A stretch of DNA of 49,611 bases from a virus, in IMG/VR virus record IMGVR_UViG_3300050021_000841, positions 1-49,611 of that record. One strand, written 5' to 3'. Each line of letters begins with the position of its first letter. Position 1 is the stretch's first letter. The notes under the pieces are model-generated. The model saw only the letters and a list, made by a program, of their open reading frames with translations. It did no database searches and was not told the origin of the DNA. Position numbers and translations under genes: made by a program. Shown piece after piece: positions 7,047 through 15,062 of this stretch.

Positions 7047-7592
7047 ATGTTACTGAGCCTACGGGCATATGCCAAGCATCGCGGTGTGAGCCTGACGGCG
7101 GTTCAGAAGGCAATCAAGTCCGGAAGGGTGACAACCACGGCGGACGGCAAGATTGACCCGAGTATCGCTGACAACCAGTGGAAATCCCGCACCGATCCTG
7201 CCAAGCAAGGGCGAAAGCCTAAGGCCAAGGTCAAGACAGAGACAGAGGCGGCGCCGAGGGTTGAGGCGGACCGTGAACCGGAGACGGACGGCGGCGCCGA
7301 ACCGGAGGCGAGTCCCGATGACTACTGGAAGTCGCGAGCGGCTCGCGAGTATTGGGAGTCGGAACTCTCGCGGCTGAAGGCCGGACGGGAAAAGGGGAAC
7401 CTGATCGTTCGGGAGGCGGCGGAGAAGGCGTGGGGCGGGATGGTTGTCGCCACTCGGACGAAGGCGCTATACCTGCCGGCGCAACTAGCGAACCGCCTGG
7501 CGGCGGAGTCGGACCCGATTGAAGTCGAGCAGATCCTGAAGGACGCGATTTACCGACTCCTCTCGGAGTTGAGTGAATACCAGCCTGACTGA
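7047..7592 (+). CDS. terminase small subunit (Nu1-like)
   Basis: DNA-recognition subunit of the packaging motor. The N-terminal 30 residues form a helix-turn-helix (LRAYAKHRGVSLTAVQKAIKSG), then a long charged Pro/Glu/Lys linker (about 50-95), then a helical domain (YWESELSRLKAGREKGNLI) that resembles Nu1/terminase-small proteins binding the large subunit. Length (181) equals lambda Nu1. It lies directly before the large subunit, sharing a base at the TGATGG junction, and just after a motif cluster that could be its binding site. Confidence 0.85.
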   Translation: MLLSLRAYAKHRGVSLTAVQKAIKSGRVTTTADGKIDPSIADNQWKSRTDPAKQGRKPKAKVKTETEAAPRVEADREPETDGGAEPEASPDDYWKSRAAREYWESELSRLKAGREKGNLIVREAAEKAWGGMVVATRTKALYLPAQLANRLAAESDPIEVEQILKDAIYRLLSELSEYQPD

Positions 7593-9547
7593 TGGACCCT
7601 ACCACACAAACCATTCTCGCGGCGGTGAAGCTCTGGGAGCCTCCGCCGCGGCTTACGTTGTCGCAGTGGGCGGACAAGTATCGCCACACGAGCGGTGAGG
7701 CGAGCAGCGAGATCGGCGAGTGGATCACGCGACCGTATCAGGTCGAACCGATGAACGCCTTCACCGATCCGCATGTGCGGAACATCGTGATCCAGAGCGC
7801 GGTTCAGATGCTCAAGACTGAGTTCATCTTGAACGCCATCGGGTACGTGATCCATCTCGATCAGGGTCCGGTGTTAGTGCTTCAGTTCCGCGACACGGAT
7901 TGCGAGATCTTCAGTAAGCGGCGGTTGGCGCCGATGCTTCGAGACACGCCGATTCTCAAAGGCCTTGTGGCGGACAGCCGGGGCCGTGACTCGAACAACA
8001 CGATCACGGACAAGACGTTCGCCGGCGGACACATCCGAATCGCGGCGAGCGCATCGCCGGGTAACCTGGCGGCGTTGCCGATCCGGTACCTGTTCTGCGA
8101 TGAGGTGGACAAGTATCCGATCTCCTCCGGCGGAGAGGGAGATCCGATTACGGTTGCTGAGGGGCGCTTAGAGGAGTTCGCGCACAGCTCGAAAGAGATC
8201 CTGACGTGCTCTCCGACGCGCTCCGGTATATCGCGCATCGAGAAAGCGTACCTCGACAGTGATCAGCGGGTGTACGAGGTTCCCTGTCCGCATTGCGGCG
8301 GGTTGCAGGAACTGTGGGGATGGTCAACCTGGATCAATCAGGTGCGGTGGGATAGCTCACTGCCGAGCCGCAAGAAACAAGCGGACTCCGCCTATTATGA
8401 ATGCCTGCACTGCAAGGCGCATTGGACGGACGCGGATCGTTGGAAAGCGGTATACGCCGGCAAGTATCGGGCAACGGCTCCGTTCAACGGTGTGGCTGGA
8501 TTCCGAATCTCCGCTCTGTGCTCACTGAAGAAACGGCTGAGTGAATACGTCGCGAAGTACCTGAAGGTCAAAGACGATCAGGAGCAGCGGAAGGTATTCG
8601 TCAACACGATCCTCGCGGAGACATGGACCGAACCGGGAGAGCAGTTGGATCACGAGACGCTGATCGAGCGTCGCGAAGATTACGCGGTCGGTACCGTGCC
8701 GGACGGCGGGTTGTTCCTGGCGGCTTCGGTGGACGTTCAGCGTGAGGACGGCGGGCGCCTGGAAGTTCGGGTGAACGCTTACGGCGAGAACCGAGAGCGA
8801 TGGGCCGTCGATTACCGAATCTTCCCCGGTGATCCCACGGATATGAAGACGTGGGAGCCTGTCGAGTCGATGTTGCGAGAGACGTGGCCTACGGTCAATG
8901 GCGCGGAGTTGCCGATTGAGCGGATGTTCGTTGACTCCGGCGACGGTGCGGTTACGCCGTTCGTTTACGAATGGGTGAAGCGGCAACCACGTCCGCGGGT
9001 GTGGGCAATCAAGGGCGACAAGCGGTCCGATACTCCGGTGGGGCAGCCGAAGTCGGTAGAGGTCACATCGAACGGCAAGAAGTTGAAGTTCGGCGTCGTG
9101 TTCAAGATCGTCAACTCCGACTACTTTAAGGCTCAGTTCTACGCGGATCTGCGAAAGCGCAAACCTACGCCGGATGAACTTGCGACGGGGATCGGATTTC
9201 CGCAGGGCTACTTTCACATACCTGCCGATCCGGTGTTCGGCGATGAGCACTGCAAACAGATATGCGCGGAGCGGCTGATCACGGTCAAGCGGCGGAACGG
9301 CCGGACTGTGAGCGAGTGGGACAAGACGCGACCGCGCAATGAGGCGCTCGATACGCAGGTGTACGCGGATGCGGCGGCGTGGGACTTCGGTGTGCATCGG
9401 TTCCAGTCGCGCCACTGGGCAGCATTGCGCGAGAAGGTCAAGTCACTGGAGCCGGCGGTGGTCGCTCCGGCGGCGCAACAACAGCAGCAACCACAACAAC
9501 AACAGCCGTTGGCACTGCGGCGGAAGGTTCAGATAAGGCTCAACTGA
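7592..9547 (+). CDS. terminase large subunit (lambda gpA family)
   Basis: ATP-driven packaging motor and nuclease of the GpA family, 651 residues (lambda gpA is 641). The ATPase part shows a Walker-A-like QSAVQMLKTE (68-77) and Walker B YLFCDEVDKYP (166-176, D170/E171). A zinc ribbon CPHCGG...CLHC follows at about 233-273, and the nuclease part contains SVDVQRE. It cuts concatemers at cos and fills proheads through the portal. The C-terminus is odd: a glutamine-rich tail with runs of CAA/CAG codons (9476-9508), which could vary in length by slippage. Confidence 0.95.
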   Translation: MDPTTQTILAAVKLWEPPPRLTLSQWADKYRHTSGEASSEIGEWITRPYQVEPMNAFTDPHVRNIVIQSAVQMLKTEFILNAIGYVIHLDQGPVLVLQFRDTDCEIFSKRRLAPMLRDTPILKGLVADSRGRDSNNTITDKTFAGGHIRIAASASPGNLAALPIRYLFCDEVDKYPISSGGEGDPITVAEGRLEEFAHSSKEILTCSPTRSGISRIEKAYLDSDQRVYEVPCPHCGGLQELWGWSTWINQVRWDSSLPSRKKQADSAYYECLHCKAHWTDADRWKAVYAGKYRATAPFNGVAGFRISALCSLKKRLSEYVAKYLKVKDDQEQRKVFVNTILAETWTEPGEQLDHETLIERREDYAVGTVPDGGLFLAASVDVQREDGGRLEVRVNAYGENRERWAVDYRIFPGDPTDMKTWEPVESMLRETWPTVNGAELPIERMFVDSGDGAVTPFVYEWVKRQPRPRVWAIKGDKRSDTPVGQPKSVEVTSNGKKLKFGVVFKIVNSDYFKAQFYADLRKRKPTPDELATGIGFPQGYFHIPADPVFGDEHCKQICAERLITVKRRNGRTVSEWDKTRPRNEALDTQVYADAAAWDFGVHRFQSRHWAALREKVKSLEPAVVAPAAQQQQQPQQQQPLALRRKVQIRLN

Positions 9548-9783
9548 TGGCATACGCAACGGCAGACATCGACGCGATCATTACGAAGCTCGAAAAGTCA
9601 CTGGCTCTCGGTACCGCCGAAGTGTCCTTCGATGGGCGCAAGTTGGTGTACCGGAGCGTCGCGGATATTCGGAGTGCTATCTCCTACTTCCAAGCGCTGT
9701 ATGACAACGCTACGGACGCTCCGCCGCTGACTCCGAAGACGCGAACGTTCTTCCTGTTCGGCGGGAAAGGAATAGGGATCTGA
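9547..9783 (+). CDS. gpW-like head-tail connector
   Basis: Small protein (78 aa) in the exact position of lambda W, between terminase and portal. Its pattern fits the gpW fold: N-terminal helix (DIDAIITKLEKSL), short beta hairpin (AEVSFDGRKLVYRSV), second helix (DIRSAISYFQAL). It would plug the portal after packaging and allow tail joining. ATG 9547 overlaps the terminase stop; upstream in-frame sequence belongs to terminase. Confidence 0.8.
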   Translation: MAYATADIDAIITKLEKSLALGTAEVSFDGRKLVYRSVADIRSAISYFQALYDNATDAPPLTPKTRTFFLFGGKGIGI

Positions 9784-11366
9784 TGGGCTACCTATCGAAT
9801 CTCGCCAGCGCGTTCATCGGGCGTCCGATGGCGGTGATACGCACGTCCGGTTACAACGCTGCTACCAGCGGGCGCCGACTGATGAATGTCGGGAACTCCA
9901 CGCGCGGCGTGAGCAGCCTGGCTCTCTCGGACGGGCCGATGCTTACGGCACGGGCGCGTAAGGCGGTGATGGACAATCCGCTAGCGGCGAACGGCGTTGC
10001 GTCATTCATCGCCGAGGTGATCGGTACCGGGATGCGACCGCATTCCAAGCATTCCGATCAGATTAAGCGGCGCAACCTGGAGCGGGAGTTCTCACTGTGG
10101 ACGGCTCAATCCAGCGCGACACGGAGACTTGGACCGGGCGGTAAGCCGGATAGCCTTCAGGACTTCTACACGCAACAGGCGCTGATCTGCCGAAACGTGG
10201 TAGAGGCTGGTGAGGCGTTCTGCCGGATGCGACCGAGGTGTGCGGCGGACCTGTCGCCTACCGGGTTGCGCGTTCCTCTTCAGTTGGACCTGATTGAGCC
10301 GGAGCAGTTGGCGTTCTGGCGGATGTCGGGAGATATGGCGTCTCCCGACAATCTCATCCGCGCAAGTATCGAGTTCAACCCGATTCATGAGCGAGTGGCA
10401 TTTCACTTCTACCGGGAGCATCCAGGAGATAGCACGATCTGGCCGAACGCGTTCGAGGTTGTGCGCGTGCCGGCGGACAGCGTGTTGCACGTGATGGAGT
10501 TCATCCGCGGGAATCAGATCCGCGGCATCACGTCGATGGCTCCGATCCTACTCCAATTGGCGGACCTGGACGATTACGACGATGCGGAGCGGATGCGGCA
10601 GAAACTCGGCGCGTACCTATTCGCGTGGAAGAAAACGCTCACGCCGGACGATCCGCAACTAAACGCGGTGTCGAGCGTTGGTACGGATCAGGCTCCGGCC
10701 GGAGCGGCGTATGTCGAATCGCAACCGGGAACGGTGACGATCCTCGATACGAACGCGGGTGAGGAGTTCGGCTTCTACAACCATCCGGGCGTATCGAACA
10801 CGTACGGCGAGTTCATGAAGGTGCAACGGCAGACTATCGCCACGATCCTCAGGAACACGTACGAGATGTTGACCGGCGACATGCACGAGGTCAATTTCAG
10901 TTCTGCTCGTGTGCGGCTGATTGCGTTGCGGCGGATCTGGCAACAGTTCCAGAAGTCGGTTATCGAGCATCAGTTCTGTAGGCCGGTGTGGAGCGCGTGG
11001 TTAGATGCGGCGGCTCTGGCGGGCAGGATAGACGCTGCCGACTACCGCAAGAATCCCGAAGAGTACCTCAATGTGGAGTGGTTGGCTCAGCCGTGGGAAT
11101 GGGTCGATCCGAAGGCGGATATCGCCGCTGTTCGGATGGAAATTGAATCCTGCCTGACAAGCCGAGAGGCTGTGGTCGCGTCGAGGGGGCGTGACGTTGA
11201 GGAAGTGGACGCGGAGATCAAACGCGATCACGACAGGGAAGCAAGGGACGGCATCATTCCGGTGTACGGCGCGTCGCGGGTAACGGAGACGGTTCCACCC
11301 GGAGACAACGGAGACTTGGCGGGTAAGGGGCCGGATAAACCGGCTCCTACGGGAGGAGGTCAATGA
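9783..11366 (+). CDS. portal protein (lambda gpB family)
   Basis: Lambda-family portal, 527 residues (lambda B is 533), which forms the dodecameric ring for DNA entry and exit. Family segments include LTARARKAVMDNPLAANGV, VIGTGMRPH, a region around LDLIEPEQL, the conserved HVMEFIRGNQIRGITSMAP, and a helical DDYDDAERMRQKLGAYLFAW. The disordered C-terminus ends in a Gly/Pro-rich tail. The gene overlaps the protease gene (ATGA), whose ribosome binding site GGGAGGAGG is inside the portal gene. Confidence 0.95.
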   Translation: MGYLSNLASAFIGRPMAVIRTSGYNAATSGRRLMNVGNSTRGVSSLALSDGPMLTARARKAVMDNPLAANGVASFIAEVIGTGMRPHSKHSDQIKRRNLEREFSLWTAQSSATRRLGPGGKPDSLQDFYTQQALICRNVVEAGEAFCRMRPRCAADLSPTGLRVPLQLDLIEPEQLAFWRMSGDMASPDNLIRASIEFNPIHERVAFHFYREHPGDSTIWPNAFEVVRVPADSVLHVMEFIRGNQIRGITSMAPILLQLADLDDYDDAERMRQKLGAYLFAWKKTLTPDDPQLNAVSSVGTDQAPAGAAYVESQPGTVTILDTNAGEEFGFYNHPGVSNTYGEFMKVQRQTIATILRNTYEMLTGDMHEVNFSSARVRLIALRRIWQQFQKSVIEHQFCRPVWSAWLDAAALAGRIDAADYRKNPEEYLNVEWLAQPWEWVDPKADIAAVRMEIESCLTSREAVVASRGRDVEEVDAEIKRDHDREARDGIIPVYGASRVTETVPPGDNGDLAGKGPDKPAPTGGGQ

Positions 11367-12553
11367 TTACATTACCGCGCGTGGCGAGTCGCATATTCGG
11401 CGAACCGCTGGCGATCTCGCGGGAAAAGCTGGATGTGATTGTAGCCGCGGTGGGACCACGGCTACAAGGCCTGTCGATGGATGAGGCGGACGTGACGGCG
11501 GGGCGTCCCGATTACCAAGTGTGCAACGGTATCGCGGTTATCGATATCTCGGGAACGCTGGTATCGAAGGCGAGCGGGATGGCGGCGATGAGCGGGCTTA
11601 CGAGCTACGCCGATATCGCGGCGGACTTCAATTCGGCGCTGAGTAATCCGATGGTGACCGGGATCGTGCTGTGCGTCGATTCTCCGGGCGGCGAAGTGAA
11701 GGGGATGTTCGACCTGGCGGACATGATGTTCCGGGCGCGCGGACAGAAGCCGGTATGCGCGGTGGTGGAATGCGGAGCATCGGCGGCTTACCTGTTGGCG
11801 AGCGCGGCGGATCATGTGGTGGTCTCACGGACCGGACTTACCGGATCGATTGGGATCATCGCTCTCCACCTGGATCAATCCGGGGCGGATGAGAAGGCGG
11901 GGCTGAAGTACACGGCGGTGTATGCGGGGGATCGAAAGAACGATGGGAATCCGCATGAGCCGTTGAGTCCCGAGGCGCGCAGCGAAATGCAAGCGCGTAT
12001 CGATCAGGTGTATGAGATGTTCGTCTCGGCTGTGGCGCGTAATCGCGATATCGACGCGGCGGCAGTGCGGCAGACCGAGGCGGCCGTATTCATGGGGCAG
12101 GACGGAGTTACCGCCGGACTGGCCGATGCGGTGGGGTCGATGGAGGATGCGGCTGGATTGCTCGCGTCCGCAATTCAATCACGAGGAGTGAAAAGCATGG
12201 CAGAAGTGAACGTGGCTCCGGCGGAAGCAAAGTCTCCGACGGCGGCCGAAATCGAAGCGATGGTGGCAAAGGCACGCGAGGCGGGTTTCGCGGAAGCCGG
12301 AGTCATCGCCGATCTGTGCGCCATTGCCGGACAGCCGGGGAAGGTCGTTCAGTTCATCAGCGAGAAAAAGAATGCGGAGCAAGTCCGCAAGGATCTGCTC
12401 GCGGCGAAGGTGGAGGAGCAGAAGGGCACGGAGTTGAATACGGCCGTGATGCCCGGTTCCGATGCGGCTGCCGCGGAAACGACTCAGGGGAAAGCAAAGC
12501 CGTGGGGCGATGTGTTGAAGGCTCTCGGCATCCGAACGAAGGAGGGTAAATAA
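11363..12553 (+). CDS. prohead protease, S49/SppA-type (lambda gpC-like)
   Basis: Head maturation serine protease fused to a scaffold-like tail. The S49 domain runs from about 50 to 275: GIVLCVDSPGGEVKG forms the oxyanion region, Ser140 in ECGASAAYLL is the likely nucleophile, and Lys192 in AGDRKNDGNPHEP is the likely general base. Residues 280-396 are Ala/Glu/Lys-rich and helical, like a scaffold. An internal in-frame start at 12197 probably makes that part alone, as lambda C makes Nu3. The protein should digest the scaffold and itself inside the prohead. Confidence 0.93.
   Translation: MITLPRVASRIFGEPLAISREKLDVIVAAVGPRLQGLSMDEADVTAGRPDYQVCNGIAVIDISGTLVSKASGMAAMSGLTSYADIAADFNSALSNPMVTGIVLCVDSPGGEVKGMFDLADMMFRARGQKPVCAVVECGASAAYLLASAADHVVVSRTGLTGSIGIIALHLDQSGADEKAGLKYTAVYAGDRKNDGNPHEPLSPEARSEMQARIDQVYEMFVSAVARNRDIDAAAVRQTEAAVFMGQDGVTAGLADAVGSMEDAAGLLASAIQSRGVKSMAEVNVAPAEAKSPTAAEIEAMVAKAREAGFAEAGVIADLCAIAGQPGKVVQFISEKKNAEQVRKDLLAAKVEEQKGTELNTAVMPGSDAAAAETTQGKAKPWGDVLKALGIRTKEGK
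12197..12553 (+). CDS. nested scaffold protein (Nu3-like internal start)
   Basis: In-frame ATG at 12197 inside the protease gene, preceded by GAGGAG (12183-12188) with 8-base spacing, a better ribosome binding site than many gene starts here. The 118-residue product is the helical, Ala/Lys/Glu-rich C-terminal part of the protease gene, matching lambda Nu3, which is read from an internal start of gene C. It would guide capsid assembly and then be degraded. This is inferred from position and start signal; the protein itself shows no diagnostic motif. Confidence 0.65.
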   Translation: MAEVNVAPAEAKSPTAAEIEAMVAKAREAGFAEAGVIADLCAIAGQPGKVVQFISEKKNAEQVRKDLLAAKVEEQKGTELNTAVMPGSDAAAAETTQGKAKPWGDVLKALGIRTKEGK

Positions 12554-12556
12554 TCC

Positions 12557-12949
12557 GTGACCATCAACGAAACCCCCAGACTGTCCGATCTGGTGATGTT
12601 CCAGGAGGGCGAAGAGGCTAACTACATCGTAGATGCGGTTACCGTGGCATCGGGTACCGCTGCCAGCGCACTCGGTCAGATCCTCGGCAAGGTCACTGCG
12701 AGCGGCAAGTATACGCAGGTGGCTCCGGCGGCTGGCGACGGGTCGCAGGTTGCCGCGGCCGTGCTGATTCAGCCGTTCACCTCGGCTCTCGGCGCGGACG
12801 GCACGTACCTGGCGATCACGCGCGGTCCGGTGATCTTCAAGGCGAACGGCCTGGCTTACACGGCTGCCATGACGGCTCCGCAGAAAGCTACCGCCGTGTC
12901 GCAGTTGCAGGCGGCTGGAATGCCGGTGAGAACCGACTACGGCGTCTAA
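12557..12949 (+). CDS. head decoration protein (lambda gpD-like)
   Basis: 130-residue protein between protease and major capsid, the place of lambda D. Its pattern fits HDPD-type decoration proteins: an N-terminal arm (TPRLSDLVMF), VTVASGTAASALGQILGKVT, and a Gly/Ala-rich beta core ending in AITRGPVIFKANGL. It should bind at capsid threefold sites and stabilise the expanded head. It starts with GTG, with GGAGG (12541-12545) about 11 bases upstream. Confidence 0.85.
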   Translation: MTINETPRLSDLVMFQEGEEANYIVDAVTVASGTAASALGQILGKVTASGKYTQVAPAAGDGSQVAAAVLIQPFTSALGADGTYLAITRGPVIFKANGLAYTAAMTAPQKATAVSQLQAAGMPVRTDYGV

Positions 12950-12973
12950 GCGCCAAAAGGAGAAACGAATTCG

Positions 12974-14038
12974 ATGGCTGTGAACATTCTTAACGTATTC
13001 AATCAGGACGCCTTCGGAGTGGTTTCGCTGACGAACGTGGTCAACGATATCACTCCGCAGTACGGCCGGCTCGGCGCTCTCGGTCTGTTTATCGATGAGG
13101 GCATCAACAACCGCACCGTGGCGGTGGACTTCGATCCGATCACGAACCAACTGTTGCCGCAGAGCCAGTGGGGCGGTCCCGGCGTCGCGAACAAGACGGC
13201 GCTCGGCAAAGTGAAGAGCTTCTCGATTCCTCACTTCCCGGTGAACGATCAGATCCTGGCGAGCGACTTGCAGGGCCGTCGCCGGCCGGGTTCGGATCAG
13301 GTTCAGGATGCTCAATACATCCTGGGCAAGAAGATGAAGGAACTCCGCCTGAAGCTGGATCAGACGCTGGAATGGATGCGTCTCGGCGTGCTGAAGAGCG
13401 GACAGGTTAAGGACGGCGCGGGCAACCTGATCCTCGACATCTATGCCGACTTCGGCATCTCGCAGGGTTCGGCGTCTTACGTTCTGGGAACCGCTACCAC
13501 GGATGTCATGGGCAAGATCGCGGCAACCAAGCGGACGATCCTAGGCGCACTGCGCGGTGAACTGATGTCCGGTTTCGTGGCGATGTGCTCGGACGGCTTC
13601 TACGATGCGTTCGTGTCGCATCCCAACGTGAAGGCGGCCTTCCAGTACTTCCAGAATCCCATCGGTCAGACTCTCGCGGGCGACTACAGCGGAGCGAACG
13701 CGGCTCCGAACGCCTCCGGGCTGGTGAACCTCGGACTGAACGGGTTCTACTTCGGCGGCGTCACTTGGGTGAACTATACCGGTTCCGTGACCGATTCGAC
13801 CGGCGCCTCTCAGCCGTTGATCGACGCCAATTCCGCTTACCTATTCCCGCTGGGAACGAGCGTGTTCAAGACCTTCTATTCGCCTGCCGATTACATGGAG
13901 ACGGTGAACACCGAAGGCCTTCCGTTCTACGCCAAACAGCGGATGCTCGAATACGACAAGGGCGTCGAGGTGGAATGTCAGAGCAATCCTCTGCCGATCT
14001 GCCTGAAGCCGGCTGTCATTCAGAAGCTCACCACCTAG
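12974..14038 (+). CDS. major capsid protein (lambda gpE family)
   Basis: 354 residues (lambda E is 341), with the family pattern of an N-terminal VFNQDAFGVVSLTNVVND, central SFSIPHFPVNDQILASDLQG, and C-terminal ADYMETVNTEGLPFYAKQ. It adopts the HK97 fold by family knowledge and builds the icosahedral shell. AAGGAG (12957-12962) precedes the ATG. A perfect 11-bp hairpin follows the gene within 20 bp and may protect or end the abundant capsid transcript. Confidence 0.95.
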   Translation: MAVNILNVFNQDAFGVVSLTNVVNDITPQYGRLGALGLFIDEGINNRTVAVDFDPITNQLLPQSQWGGPGVANKTALGKVKSFSIPHFPVNDQILASDLQGRRRPGSDQVQDAQYILGKKMKELRLKLDQTLEWMRLGVLKSGQVKDGAGNLILDIYADFGISQGSASYVLGTATTDVMGKIAATKRTILGALRGELMSGFVAMCSDGFYDAFVSHPNVKAAFQYFQNPIGQTLAGDYSGANAAPNASGLVNLGLNGFYFGGVTWVNYTGSVTDSTGASQPLIDANSAYLFPLGTSVFKTFYSPADYMETVNTEGLPFYAKQRMLEYDKGVEVECQSNPLPICLKPAVIQKLTT

Positions 14039-14054
14039 TAGTTGGCGGGCGGGT

Positions 14055-14084
14055 GTACGGGGCGGTCAGTGGTCCGCCCCGTAC
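14055..14084 (+). terminator. perfect 11-bp hairpin after the major capsid gene
   Basis: GTACGGGGCGG (14055-14065) and CCGCCCCGTAC (14074-14084) are exact inverted repeats around an 8-base loop. No T-run follows, so it is either a U-less terminator or a stability/processing hairpin that sets capsid mRNA above downstream tail mRNA. Confidence 0.65.
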
Positions 14085-14104
14085 GGTTCATCTGGAGGGT
14101 TCTC

Positions 14105-14425
14105 ATGTCGTTGTGGTCTGACCTTACGGAGAGTGCGAACAGCGCGGTTATCGATGCCTTCGGTATGCCGGCGACGCTGCAACCTCAGGACGGCTCGGCG
14201 GCGGTGCCGATTGTTGGAGTGATTCAGACGCCGGCGATGCCGGAGGAGTTCTCTCCGGGTGGGGTTCAGGGCGTTAGTGTCGTGAGGTTCTTCGTGAACT
14301 ATTCGGACATTCAGCCGGCGCCTCAGCGGGGGGATACGGTGACGCTGAACGGTGTCGTGTACGTAATTGCGGAGGCGGCGGTGGATACGAATGGGGCGGC
14401 GGTTCTGAAGTTGAGGGTTACGTAA
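14105..14425 (+). CDS. head-tail joining protein (lambda FII-like)
   Basis: 106-residue beta-rich protein between capsid and tail genes. The region GVQGVSVVRFFVNYSDIQPAPQRGDTVTLNGVVYVIAE matches the general layout of FII/attachment proteins (a rigid 'RGDTVTLNG' turn followed by a beta-hairpin). It would form the neck surface where the tail docks. I use ATG 14105 after GGAGGG (14095-14100). In-frame sequence upstream to 14042 lies across the capsid hairpin and is not credible. Confidence 0.72.
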   Translation: MSLWSDLTESANSAVIDAFGMPATLQPQDGSAAVPIVGVIQTPAMPEEFSPGGVQGVSVVRFFVNYSDIQPAPQRGDTVTLNGVVYVIAEAAVDTNGAAVLKLRVT

Positions 14426-14913
14426 TGCTGAATCCGGAACTCATCACCGATGCGGTTGTGGGTAAGCTGATCGCGATTCCCGAGTTGGCGGCGGCGATGA
14501 CGGTAACTTCGGGCGGAAACGCAAGCGTCAGAATCTCGGCGTTTCACTTCCGGCTCGGGGCGGAACATCGGCTCGCCGAGGCTATCTACAAGATGCCGGC
14601 TCCTTCGATTCTGGTGGCGTGGGAGGGAACGCAGGGCGGGAACTTCAACGGCTATCAGATATGGAAGCATCGCATCGCCGTGTACCTCCGGATGGCGAAC
14701 GCGGCCGGAAACACAGACCCGGTGGGCTACGAGGATCTGTGGTGGACGATCTGTAACCGTCCGCCTGGCGGGGCTGGAGCGAATATCCGGTACATCAACA
14801 TACTGCCGGAGTTGGACATCATGGACACGCCGAGCATAGCTCACCTGCTCGATGAGGAACAAATTGACATCTTCCGCGGGGAGTTCGTTCTCCCTGAGAT
14901 TGGAGACAACTAA
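14425..14913 (+). CDS. probable tail terminator / tail completion protein
   Basis: 162-residue protein in the lambda Z/U position, after the head-tail joining gene and before the tail tube. It has a helical start (ITDAVVGKLIAIPELAAAMTV) and an alpha/beta middle with PSILVAWEGTQGG. No diagnostic motif is recognised; the role is from gene order only. Its ATG overlaps the preceding stop and it is coupled to the next tiny gene by TAATG. Confidence 0.6.
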   Translation: MLNPELITDAVVGKLIAIPELAAAMTVTSGGNASVRISAFHFRLGAEHRLAEAIYKMPAPSILVAWEGTQGGNFNGYQIWKHRIAVYLRMANAAGNTDPVGYEDLWWTICNRPPGGAGANIRYINILPELDIMDTPSIAHLLDEEQIDIFRGEFVLPEIGDN

Positions 14914-15059
14914 TGGACGGCAAGACCATCGAGAAGGTTGAACTTCGCCATCCGCACACAGGGGAAACGGTTGAGGTCGATGCGACTCCCGCGGAACTGG
15001 TGCCGTATATGGTGCGCGGATTTCAGCAAGTGCCGGTAACCCCGGCGGAGGAAAAATAA
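14913..15059 (+). CDS. small tail-region protein (48 aa)
   Basis: Short gene reading MDGKTIEKVELRHPHTGETV... and ending in PVTPAEEK. ATG 14913 overlaps the preceding stop (TAATG), and its own stop lies 3 bp before the tail-tube start, so it fits tightly in the operon. Compact beta-like sequence; function unknown, perhaps a neck or tail accessory. Confidence 0.65.
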   Translation: MDGKTIEKVELRHPHTGETVEVDATPAELVPYMVRGFQQVPVTPAEEK

Positions 15060-15062
15060 CTC

